DNA from: Candidatus Bathyarchaeota archaeon
GTDB taxonomy: Archaea; Thermoproteota; Bathyarchaeia; Bathyarchaeales; WUQV01
Direction: 5' to 3'
DNA length: 5,761 nucleotides
Assembly (NCBI GenBank): GCA_009889585.1
Contig: WUQV01000047.1
Span: forward strand, 1 to 5,761
Shown: positions 1 through 5,761 of the stretch, one piece after another
Layout: each line of letters begins with the position of its first letter
Numbering within the stretch: the stretch's first letter is position 1
Notes under the pieces: generated by a model
Told to the model about the DNA's origin: nothing
The model's database searches: none
The model's input: the letters and a program-made list of their open reading frames with translations, nothing else
Made by a program: the position numbers and the translations under genes

Positions 1-759
1 ATACATCTTTACGCCTAAGAGCTCAGCCACGTACAATAAAAGCTCTTCATTTGTGTAACGGGAGTCATCAGCGATATTATACGATTCCCCGATAGCCTCC
101 TCCTTCTCGGCCAAGAAGAAAGCTGCATTTACAACATCCCTTACGTGGACGAAGCTCCCCGTCGTCTTCCCGCTACCTGGAATCGCTCGTAATCGTCCCC
201 TTGCCATCATAAAAATCGGCATCATCACACCATACTTGCCCCTAGGTCCATAAATGGCAGCTGGCCTCATTACGACCACTGGTAAACCGTACTGCCTATG
301 ATATTCAAGCATTACACGTTCTTGCATCCATTTCGATCTTTCATAATTATTCGAAGGTCGTATGAGCGAGGTCTCCTTCGTGGGGAGCTCCTTCGGAACG
401 CCGTATATAGAGCCGGAGCTCCAATGCACGATAACTTTTGGATTTACCTTCAGCGCAGCTTCACAAAGGTTTCTTGCGCCATTTACATTTACTTTGTAAA
501 GCAAATCCCATGGAGCTGAATAATCAAAAAGCGACGCGGTGTTAAAAATGTAATACGCCCCCCCAAAAGCTCGTGCTAACGTTTCCTTCCTCGTGAGGTC
601 TGAAGGGATAAATTCTACATTAAGAGTTTTCAAATGGCTTTGATCTGCCCCCTCTAAATCCGTTGCTCTAACATTCATTCCCTTTTCGATTAGAAGCTCT
701 ACCATGTGTGAACCAACGAACCCGCAAGCCCCCGTCACGACAGCAAGCTTATCATCCAT
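1..759 (-). CDS. NAD(P)-dependent epimerase/dehydratase family protein (extended SDR), 3' end outside window
   Basis: This is a cytosolic Rossmann-fold oxidoreductase or epimerase; 253 N-terminal residues are present and the C-terminus lies beyond base 1. Seen directly: the nucleotide-binding GxxGxxG (TGACGFVG, residues 9-16), an acidic residue at the end of the second strand (Asp34) that usually favours NAD, a Ser-rich strand (SSGSIYG, 114-120), the catalytic YxxxK (Tyr139 to Lys143) and the RPAAIYGPR stretch (165-173). Extended SDRs of this type act on nucleotide sugars, 3-beta-hydroxysteroid-like alcohols or hydroxy-acyl compounds; the substrate-binding C-terminal part is missing, so no substrate is assigned. 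The ATG at 757-759 is chosen because the Rossmann strand begins six residues later and a TATA box lies about 37 bases upstream. It is transcribed away from the glycyl radical operon. The family call is firm; the exact activity is unknown. Confidence 0.92.
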   Translation of the reverse strand, partial: MDDKLAVVTGACGFVGSHMVELLIEKGMNVRATDLEGADQSHLKTLNVEFIPSDLTRKETLARAFGGAYYIFNTASLFDYSAPWDLLYKVNVNGARNLCEAALKVNPKVIVHWSSGSIYGVPKELPTKETSLIRPSNNYERSKWMQERVMLEYHRQYGLPVVVMRPAAIYGPRGKYGVMMPIFMMARGRLRAIPGSGKTTGSFVHVRDVVNAAFFLAEKEEAIGESYNIADDSRYTNEELLLYVAELLGVKMY

Positions 760-789
760 AAGGCATCTCTTAAGCCATGGAAAAATGCC

Positions 790-803
790 CGATATAAAAA
801 GGT
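790..803 (-). promoter_or_regulatory. Archaeal TATA box for the SDR gene
   Basis: On the minus strand the sequence reads CACCTTTTTATATC, a good archaeal TATA element preceded by a possible BRE (GCACC). Its centre is about 37 bases from the ATG at 759. Transcription would therefore start near 768-772, leaving a leader of roughly 10 bases. This is a pattern match only. Confidence 0.6.
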
Positions 804-1022
804 GCGATACGTTTTCAAGCGAACTAATGTACACTTTCTACTTTAACTAGTATGCGTTGATTGAATGTTTGAGCGTCTATTAACCGTTTGGGTAAGAAGC
901 GGTCGAATAACTTAAACGCAGCATATTAAATCACATATACAAATTCCCCACATGCTTATGTTTCAGGCGTTAATGCGATCATTCAACTTTAGCCGTAGCT
1001 TTAATCATCCTAAGGTCCTTCC

Positions 1023-1036
1023 CAAAACTTTTAAGT
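1023..1036 (+). promoter_or_regulatory. Archaeal promoter (BRE/TATA) for the glycyl radical enzyme operon
   Basis: The string CAAAACTTTTAAG contains an A-run resembling a BRE and a TTTTAA TATA core. It is centred about 34 bases before the ATG at 1065, so transcription should begin around 1056-1058 with a very short leader. Only a weak AGGT lies before the start (1056-1059), consistent with near-leaderless translation. The same ten-base core AAAACTTTTA recurs at 4484-4493 before the SCP2 remnant. Confidence 0.6.
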
Positions 1037-1064
1037 TCAACCATCAACTCAAGTTAGGTCGAGT

Positions 1065-3440
1065 ATGGGCTCCATAACCCCTAGAATTAAAGCGTTAAGG
1101 GAAAGAATCCTAAGGACTAGGCCGAGCATATCCGTTGAAAGGGCAAAATACTATACGGAATCCATGAGTCGAACAGAGGGAGAACCGGTTATAATAAGGC
1201 AAGCTAAAGCATTAGCCCACGTATTGGAAAATATCCCGATCGAGATATTCCCGCAAGAACTCATCGTTGGGACGATGGTAAGCAAGCCTCCAGGGGCCAT
1301 CGTATATCCAGAGGGCGTAGGATTGAGAATAATTCCTGAAGTCGATGAAGTGAGAACGCGAAGTGTTAATCCGCTTGATATTTCCGATGAGGAAATAAGG
1401 ATGCTCAAGGAGGAGGTCGAACCATATTGGTCAAGTAGATCGCTTGGAGCTTATGCTGAAAAAATTACTCCGAAGAAAATTATTGACATGCTTTATGGAG
1501 GCGCTTACTTCGTCCTTACAGAGATAGCGGGAATATCACATGTAAGCATAGACTATCCTCGTTTACTTTCTCTAGGGTTTGAAAGGATTAAGCAGATGGC
1601 GGAGGAGAAAGTTAAGGAATATGAGGAGTTGAAGTCGGCTGATCCTGAAGTAATCGATAAAGCTCTATTTTATAAAGCCGCAAAGATAGTTGCTGAGGCT
1701 GCGGTTAATTACGCCCGTAGGTATGCCCGAAAAGCCATGGAATTAGCTAAGGATGAAGTTGATCCTTTAAGAAAAGAAGAACTACTAAAGATAGCTGAAA
1801 TCTGCAACTGGGTTCCCGCCAAACCCCCTAGAAGCTTTCATGAAGCATTACAATTCATTTGGTTCACTCAAGTAGTATTGCATCAAGAGAATTATGAGCA
1901 AGGCATATCCATGGGTAGAATGGATCAATACCTTTACCCATATTACAAAAGGGATGTTGAAGCTGGCATCTTGGACTTTGAGAAGGCGGTGGAGTTAACT
2001 GCATGCCTTTGGATTAAGACGAATGAAATAGTACCGCTTTTTGACACCATGTTGACGATTTACTTTAGCGGTTTGCCAACTAATCAAGCAGTAACCATCG
2101 GAGGGTTTAACGAAGAGGGGGAAGATGTAACGAACGAGTTAACTTACGTGATGCTTGAAGCGACGAGAAGAGTTGCTTTACGACAACCGAACGTTCACGT
2201 GAGGCTTCATGAAAACAGCCCTCGAAGGCTTCTGGAGGCTCTTGCGGAGGTCATAGCCTCAGGGCTTAATAATGTGGCGATCTTCAACGATGAAGTCATT
2301 TCCAAAGCGCTTGAAAGGAAGGGGATTCCATTGAGGGACGCCAGAAACTATTCAACCATAGGATGCGTTGAGCTCGCACCCTTCGGCAAAAGTTTTACAT
2401 CTTCAGACGCGGCGCTCTTTAATCTAGCCATATGCTTGGAGCTAGCCTTAAACAACGGAACGAGCACCGTTCTTAACGAAAAAGTAGGGCTGGAGACAGG
2501 GGATCCGCTGGAGTTTAAGACGATAGATGATGTGATAGAAGCCTTCAGAAAACAAGTTTCATACCTCGTCAAGCATATGATAATGGGATCAAATTGTTTC
2601 GAGGTCGCAAACCGCGTAGTTAAGCCTACGCCGTTCCTTTCCTTATGCATAGAAGGTTGTTTTGAAGTTGGAAGTGATATTACAACTGGCTCAGCTAAAT
2701 ATAACTTCACAGGAGTTCAATGCGTTGGATTGGCAGATGTGGCAAACTCGTTGGCTGCCTTAGATCAAATGGTTTTTAAGGAGAAAAAGGTGAGCATGAA
2801 GGAAATGTTAAACGCTTTAAAACGGAATTTTGAGGGAAATGAGGAGCTAAGACAGCTTCTTATCAATAGAGCTCCAAAGTATGGAAACGATGATGATAGC
2901 GTAGATAAATACGCTCAATTAGTGGCAAGGATATATAGCGAGGAAGTTGAAAAGCATAGGAACGTTAGGAATGGCTGGTTTATACCAGGAATGTACTCCA
3001 TGACCACGCATATAGGCTTTGGATACTTCACGAACGCTCTTCCCAGCGGGAGGAGGCTTAACGAGCCCTTAAGCAATGGGATTTCCCCTGCCGCTGGATC
3101 CGAAAGAAAAGGCCTCACGGCATCCATGAGGTCTGTAACGAAGATAGATCATACGCTTTACCCAAATGGGCTATCGTACACCGTCAATCTCCCCCTAGAC
3201 CTCTTCCGAGGCAAAGAGGGGATGAACAACTTGATATCTTTAATTAAAACGTACATGAAGCTTGGGGGCATGCACATTCACTTTAACATCGTAAATGCGA
3301 ATGTGCTTCTTGAGGCTCAGAAGTGCCCTGAGAAGTTTAGAGATTTAATGGTAAGGGTTGCGGGGTATAGTGCCTACTTTGTTGATTTAACCAAGGAGGT
3401 TCAAGATGAAGTTATTGAGAGATATTTAGAGGTATTATAG
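1065..3440 (+). CDS. Glycyl radical enzyme, PflD/dehydratase-like, substrate unknown
   Basis: This is a complete 791-residue cytosolic radical enzyme; family members are usually about 780-850 residues. Residues 1-70 match the family N-terminus (SVERAKYYTES, ALAHVLENIP, ELIVGT), which supports the ATG at 1065. The thiyl-radical site is Cys434 in GCVE with Glu436 as likely base, and Asp448 lies fourteen residues after the Cys, as in glycerol dehydratase. The glycyl radical site is Gly767 in RVAGYSA, 24 residues from the C-terminus. Other family blocks are GRMDQYLYPYY (284-294), APKYGNDDD (603-611) and SGRRLNEPLSNGISP (661-675). His159 in ISHVSIDY may correspond to the dehydratase active-site His. 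There is no Cys-Cys pair, so it is not a true pyruvate formate-lyase. The His-Ser pair that I recall from B12-independent glycerol dehydratase appears replaced by Gln279-Gly280, which argues against diol dehydration. It could be an eliminase, decarboxylase or lyase. It is co-transcribed with its activase. Confidence 0.95.
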   Translation: MGSITPRIKALRERILRTRPSISVERAKYYTESMSRTEGEPVIIRQAKALAHVLENIPIEIFPQELIVGTMVSKPPGAIVYPEGVGLRIIPEVDEVRTRSVNPLDISDEEIRMLKEEVEPYWSSRSLGAYAEKITPKKIIDMLYGGAYFVLTEIAGISHVSIDYPRLLSLGFERIKQMAEEKVKEYEELKSADPEVIDKALFYKAAKIVAEAAVNYARRYARKAMELAKDEVDPLRKEELLKIAEICNWVPAKPPRSFHEALQFIWFTQVVLHQENYEQGISMGRMDQYLYPYYKRDVEAGILDFEKAVELTACLWIKTNEIVPLFDTMLTIYFSGLPTNQAVTIGGFNEEGEDVTNELTYVMLEATRRVALRQPNVHVRLHENSPRRLLEALAEVIASGLNNVAIFNDEVISKALERKGIPLRDARNYSTIGCVELAPFGKSFTSSDAALFNLAICLELALNNGTSTVLNEKVGLETGDPLEFKTIDDVIEAFRKQVSYLVKHMIMGSNCFEVANRVVKPTPFLSLCIEGCFEVGSDITTGSAKYNFTGVQCVGLADVANSLAALDQMVFKEKKVSMKEMLNALKRNFEGNEELRQLLINRAPKYGNDDDSVDKYAQLVARIYSEEVEKHRNVRNGWFIPGMYSMTTHIGFGYFTNALPSGRRLNEPLSNGISPAAGSERKGLTASMRSVTKIDHTLYPNGLSYTVNLPLDLFRGKEGMNNLISLIKTYMKLGGMHIHFNIVNANVLLEAQKCPEKFRDLMVRVAGYSAYFVDLTKEVQDEVIERYLEVL
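3428..3433 (+). promoter_or_regulatory. Shine-Dalgarno site for the activating enzyme gene
   Basis: AGAGGT lies inside the last codons of the glycyl radical enzyme gene, nine bases before the ATG at 3443. It supports that start, and with the two-base gap between the genes it suggests translational coupling within one transcript. Confidence 0.6.
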
Positions 3441-3442
3441 TA

Positions 3443-4369
3443 ATGGTGATAAGTGGTAAAGTTAAAGGCCTCGTATTTAATATTCAACGGTTCTCAATTC
3501 ATGATGGTCCTGGGATAAGGACGACCGTCTTCTTTAAGGGATGTCCGCTTAGATGTTTATGGTGTGCCAATCCTGAGTCCATCAATCCGTTTCCAGAAAT
3601 AATGTTTAATGAGGCTAAATGCATTAAATGTTATAAGTGCATTAACGTATGTCCCTTTAGAGCTATAATACAACACTTTGATAAGGTCATTATTAATAGG
3701 GAGATATGCGATGGATGTGGAGAATGCATGAATGTATGTTACAGTGGAGCCTTAAACCTTTGTGGAAAGTACATGAGCTTAGAGGAGGTCCTCAATGAGG
3801 TACGAAGGGATATCCCATTTTATCAAGCATCTAATGGGGGTGTGACAGCATCCGGTGGCGAGCCGCTTATGCAACATGAATTCGTTAAAGAGCTTTTCAA
3901 GATAGCATATGAAGAAGGAATAAGCACTGCTTTGGAAACAAGCGGCCATGCCCCTTGGAAGGCATTGAGCAGCGTCCTCAAACATACAGACCTTATACTT
4001 TACGATCTAAAAGCAGTTGATTCAAAAGTGCATGAAGAAATGACTGGTGTGACAAATAAGCTGATCTTAGAGAATTTGAAAAGGGCTTCCCTTGAGGCCA
4101 TCCCAATCATAATCAGGATACCCATCATCATGGGTTATAATATAGCGACTGAGGAAGACATTCATAAAATCGGAAGCTTTCTCTCGAAATTAAAAGGGAT
4201 AGAAAGAGTTGATCTTCTTCCATATCATAAATTTGGGGAAATTAAATACCGATTCTTAGGCCGCGAATATAAAGTCAAGGCTAAGCCATTAAATAAGGAA
4301 TTTATAAGTAACCTTAAAGGGATAATTGAAAGTTACGGATATAAAACAAGCATAGGTGGGTTGTCTTAG
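3443..4369 (+). CDS. Glycyl radical enzyme activating enzyme (radical SAM, with two ferredoxin-type Fe-S motifs)
   Basis: This 308-residue protein installs the glycyl radical on the enzyme encoded just upstream by reductive cleavage of S-adenosylmethionine. Seen directly: the N-terminal motif SIHDGPGIRTTVFFKGCP (18-35); the radical-SAM CxxxCxxC at Cys34, Cys38 and Cys41; an inserted ferredoxin-like domain with two four-cysteine sets (Cys60, 63, 66, 70 and Cys89, 92, 95, 99); and the SAM-binding GGE at 138-140 in TASGGEPLMQ. The partial barrel continues with ETSG (165-168), YDLK (187-190) and a C-terminal LLPYHKFG (258-265). The ferredoxin insert is typical of activases for non-PFL glycyl radical enzymes such as glycerol dehydratase, HypD and decarboxylases, and is absent from classical PflA. 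The gene starts two bases after the upstream stop, so the pair is an operon. The electron donor is not encoded here. The general function is very likely; the specific partner is inferred from adjacency. Confidence 0.95.
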   Translation: MVISGKVKGLVFNIQRFSIHDGPGIRTTVFFKGCPLRCLWCANPESINPFPEIMFNEAKCIKCYKCINVCPFRAIIQHFDKVIINREICDGCGECMNVCYSGALNLCGKYMSLEEVLNEVRRDIPFYQASNGGVTASGGEPLMQHEFVKELFKIAYEEGISTALETSGHAPWKALSSVLKHTDLILYDLKAVDSKVHEEMTGVTNKLILENLKRASLEAIPIIIRIPIIMGYNIATEEDIHKIGSFLSKLKGIERVDLLPYHKFGEIKYRFLGREYKVKAKPLNKEFISNLKGIIESYGYKTSIGGLS

Positions 4370-4483
4370 TTTAAACTCATTAAGCCGGTATGCTCTTGCC
4401 TGTATTTCATGAACTTGGTTGGTAAAACTGAATGAAGAATAGATGAAATTAACGATACGTGATTTACGGTTAATATATAACCT

Positions 4484-4497
4484 AAAACTTTTATATG
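4484..4497 (+). promoter_or_regulatory. Archaeal promoter before the SCP2-like remnant
   Basis: AAAACTTTTATATG combines an A-run (BRE-like) with a strong TTTATAT TATA box. It is centred about 36 bases before the ATG at 4528, giving a predicted start of transcription near 4518 and a leader of about 10 bases. The upstream in-frame ATG at 4495 lies inside this TATA box and is therefore unlikely to be used. Confidence 0.6.
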
Positions 4498-4527
4498 GGC
4501 TTGCCCAATACATTATTCGGGATAAAA

Positions 4528-4725
4528 ATGGAGAAACTTAAGTTTCCTAGCGAGGAATGGATCAAGGCCTTTAAGGAGGAGGTCAACAGGAACAAAGCTT
4601 ATGAAGAGGGTTCATTGACGTTAGTTCGCTCGGCACTACGCGTTCATAAGGGCGATTTTTCGACACCCTATAAGTATCGTCATGCGAAAAGTCCTTCGTT
4701 TCCTCCATCGGGATGTTTTTCTTGA
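4528..4725 (+). pseudogene. Truncated SCP2 (sterol carrier protein 2)-like gene, N-terminal remnant
   Basis: The first 29 or so residues from the ATG at 4528 (beginning MEKLKFPSEEWIKAF, then NRNKAYEE) resemble the N-terminus of archaeal and bacterial single-domain SCP2 proteins, which are usually about 100-130 residues and bind lipids or hydrophobic ligands in the cytosol. From about base 4610 the resemblance stops: the rest is a 36-residue tail, low in hydrophobic pattern and rich in Ser, Pro, Arg and Lys, ending at the TGA at 4723-4725. The other two plus-strand frames contain stops within a few codons and do not restore the domain, so this looks like a deletion or rearrangement rather than a simple frameshift. 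The promoter and start remain intact. The SCP2 assignment rests on a short stretch from memory; a real 65-residue protein is a less likely alternative. Confidence 0.5.
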
Positions 4726-4731
4726 AGTAGC

Positions 4732-4743
4732 AATATTTTTAAG
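4732..4743 (+). promoter_or_regulatory. Archaeal TATA box for the SRPBCC gene
   Basis: AATATTTTTAAG lies seven bases after the stop of the SCP2-like remnant. Its centre is about 33 bases before the ATG at 4770 and 39 before the ATG at 4776, but only about 15 before the ATG at 4752. This argues for one of the two later starts. Confidence 0.55.
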
Positions 4744-4769
4744 GTTCATGAATGATTTTTCATTTAGGG

Positions 4770-5225
4770 ATGGCCATGGGCAAAGCATCGGCTTCCATTT
4801 TAATTAAGGCGCCCGTTAATAAGGTCTTTAGGTTTATTTCTAATGGAGAGAACGCTCCGCAATGGCACCCTTCAATCATTTCGACTGTAAGGATAGCTGG
4901 AGGCCTTGGTGTAGGTTCAACGGTTAATTACGTAGCTAAAATTGCCGGAATTAAGTTTAAATGGGTTACGGAGGCCGTAGAATGGATTGAAAACGTCAAG
5001 TTTAAGGACGTCCTCATAGAAGGACCATTTAAAAAATACGTGGCCATAGGGGAGTTTCAACAACTTCCTGAGGGAACGAGGTTCAATCTCATTATTGAAT
5101 ACGAGTTGAAAATCCCTCTTATTGGTGAGCTCTTGGATAAGCTTCTAGTTCAAAGGAGGGTTCAAAAGCATACAATGGAGGGACTTGAAAAGGCGAAGAA
5201 GATCCTAGAGGAGGCGAAGGGATAA
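4770..5225 (+). CDS. SRPBCC (START/Bet v1-like, polyketide cyclase type) family protein
   Basis: This is a small soluble protein of 151 residues from this start, with the layout of the helix-grip fold that binds hydrophobic ligands. Seen directly: a first beta strand (KASASILIKA), a helix (PVNKVFRFISN) with the typical APV..VF..I pattern, then the APQWHPSI segment, alternating beta strands through the middle, and a long amphipathic C-terminal helix covering roughly the last 30 residues (LLDKLLVQRRVQKH onward). The length is normal for the family. An upstream in-frame ATG at 4752 adds six residues but sits too close to the TATA box; the ATG at 4776 would give MGKASAS, the usual-looking N-terminus, and is equally acceptable. 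The ligand is unknown. It follows another candidate lipid-binding gene (the SCP2 remnant) but has its own promoter. Confidence 0.85.
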   Translation: MAMGKASASILIKAPVNKVFRFISNGENAPQWHPSIISTVRIAGGLGVGSTVNYVAKIAGIKFKWVTEAVEWIENVKFKDVLIEGPFKKYVAIGEFQQLPEGTRFNLIIEYELKIPLIGELLDKLLVQRRVQKHTMEGLEKAKKILEEAKG

Positions 5226-5309
5226 GATATTTAATCAATTTCAGTCATCCGGATTTTATGCTATTTACATTGCACGTTTTTAAGATGATGGCGACCTAAA
5301 ATTATATCG

Positions 5310-5322
5310 TTAAATTTATAAG
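5310..5322 (+). promoter_or_regulatory. Archaeal TATA box for the phosphodiesterase gene
   Basis: TTAAATTTATAAG is an A/T-rich TATA element centred about 40 bases before the ATG at 5356, predicting a leader of roughly 10-15 bases. A second TATA-like string (GTTTTTAAG) occurs around 5277-5285 but is too far from the start; its T-run could instead help end the SRPBCC transcript. Confidence 0.5.
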
Positions 5323-5344
5323 CCACATCATGTACATTTTACGC

Positions 5345-5349
5345 GGTGA
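5345..5349 (+). promoter_or_regulatory. Shine-Dalgarno site for the phosphodiesterase gene
   Basis: GGTGA matches the archaeal anti-Shine-Dalgarno sequence and stands six bases before the ATG at 5356, fixing that start. Confidence 0.6.
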
Positions 5350-5355
5350 ACTAAT

Positions 5356-5761
5356 ATGCCTCGCTTAAGGTATGTTGTCGGAATAGTTTTATTGGTCCTA
5401 ATGCTTATCGGAAATTTTCAAGCATCTTACAGCATTGCAAAAGCCGCCTTTATGAGTTGGGTCGATTATAAACAGCCCTACAAGCCAGATCTCCCTCCGG
5501 TCCTATTGGTACAAGAGCCTCCGCCCCTTGGGAATCACGTAGTTCTTATAGTCATCGATGGAGCTAGACCTGACCTCGTTGAAAAAGCGGACACGCCCAG
5601 GCGTAGATTGGATCAGGGAAGGCGGCGTATGGTTTGATAATGCATGGTGCTTCACGCCTTCCTATAGCCTCCCCGGCTTCGCAGCCATCGGGACCGGGGC
5701 AAGGCCTTGCATCGCGGGCGTTACGAGCAACTGGCAAAAACTTCATGGCGACATTGGCGTG
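5356..5761 (+). CDS. Alkaline phosphatase superfamily (type I phosphodiesterase/nucleotide pyrophosphatase-like) protein, N-terminal part, frameshifted and 3'-partial
   Basis: This is the start of a metal-dependent phosphodiesterase or phosphatase, probably exported or anchored in the cytoplasmic membrane: residues 6-19 form a hydrophobic signal/anchor segment after MPRLR. The frame from 5356 gives VVLIVIDGARPDL (62-74), with metal-binding Asp68 and a normal family opening, up to ADTP (78-81). That frame then ends at the TGA at 5635-5637. The next frame, entered at about base 5600, continues the family without a gap: GVDWIREGG, VWFDNAW, then PSYSLPGFAAIGTG, where Ser104 aligns with the nucleophile of nucleotide pyrophosphatases, and GVTSNW. 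Removing one C from the CCC at 5596-5598 restores a single frame (T-P-G-V-D). So one extra base splits the gene here, as an assembly error, a true mutation or, less likely, programmed shifting. The C-terminal metal ligands lie beyond the window. Confidence 0.8.

Larger units (their letters stand above)
760..1064. other. Divergent intergenic region between the SDR gene and the glycyl radical operon
   Basis: About 305 A/T-rich bases lie between two divergently transcribed genes. A TATA box sits near each end (790-803 for the left gene, 1023-1036 for the right gene). The middle, about 805-1020, shows no convincing open frame, tRNA, long inverted repeat or tandem repeat. Any operator for oxygen or substrate control of the GRE operon would be expected here, but none can be named from the sequence. 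Confidence 0.6.

Noticed and set aside
298..519. Plus-strand open frame of 73 codons
   Set aside because: It lies wholly inside the well-supported SDR gene on the opposite strand and has no recognisable motif.
961..1013. Possible minus-strand C/D box guide RNA (ATGATTA near one end, CTGA near the other, internal ATGATC)
   Set aside because: The C-like box has a mismatch at the position that must pair with the D box, and the internal boxes are poor. It may be chance in A/T-rich DNA.
1065..3440. Naming the large gene pyruvate formate-lyase (formate C-acetyltransferase)
   Set aside because: The adjacent Cys-Cys pair required by PFL is absent; the active-site motif is GCVE.
4495..4527. Upstream in-frame ATG at 4495 as start of the SCP2-like frame
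   Set aside because: It falls inside the TATA box, and the family-like sequence begins at the ATG at 4528.
4752..4769. ATG at 4752 as start of the SRPBCC gene
   Set aside because: It is only about 15 bases from the TATA box centre, and the extra six residues do not look like the family N-terminus.
5282..5295. ATGATGG as the C box of a small guide RNA after the SRPBCC gene
   Set aside because: No matching D box (CTGA) occurs at a suitable distance downstream.
5564..5746. Minus-strand open frame of 60 codons
   Set aside because: It overlaps the phosphodiesterase gene, whose plus-strand frames show catalytic motifs; it is a shadow of G+C-rich coding DNA.

Overview
The window reads as a piece of an anaerobic, probably thermophilic archaeon, most likely from the TACK/Bathyarchaeia side, although the lineage is an inference. 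The evidence is archaeal-type promoters (A/T-rich TATA boxes about 25-45 bases before start codons, with short leaders), heavy use of AGG, AGA and ATA codons, and an oxygen-sensitive glycyl radical enzyme system. Both ends cut through genes, so this could be a whole short metagenomic contig.

Layout. At the left, reading leftward, is the N-terminal 253 residues of an extended short-chain dehydrogenase (NAD-dependent epimerase/dehydratase type). A divergent intergenic region of about 305 bases follows, carrying a promoter for each side. The centre is a two-gene operon: a complete 791-residue glycyl radical enzyme (GRE) and, two bases later, its radical-SAM activating enzyme. Further right are a broken gene keeping only the start of an SCP2-like (sterol carrier type) protein, a complete SRPBCC/START-like lipid or hydrophobic-ligand binding protein with its own promoter, and the start of a membrane-anchored or exported alkaline-phosphatase-superfamily phosphodiesterase. 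This last gene is interrupted by a +1 frameshift and runs off the end.

How the genes work together. The activating enzyme uses S-adenosylmethionine and an iron-sulfur cluster to abstract a hydrogen from Gly767 of the GRE. The resulting radical is passed to Cys434, which starts chemistry on a small molecule. The GCVE active-site motif and the lack of a Cys-Cys pair exclude classical pyruvate formate-lyase and point to the eliminase/decarboxylase side of the family, but the substrate cannot be read from sequence. The SDR could act on a related alcohol or aldehyde, but it has its own divergent promoter, so the link is only by neighbourhood.

The most notable points are the GRE of unassigned substrate, the truncated SCP2 gene behind an intact promoter, and the single-base frame break in the phosphodiesterase gene, beyond which G+C rises. 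I saw no CRISPR array, insertion sequence, tRNA or rRNA.
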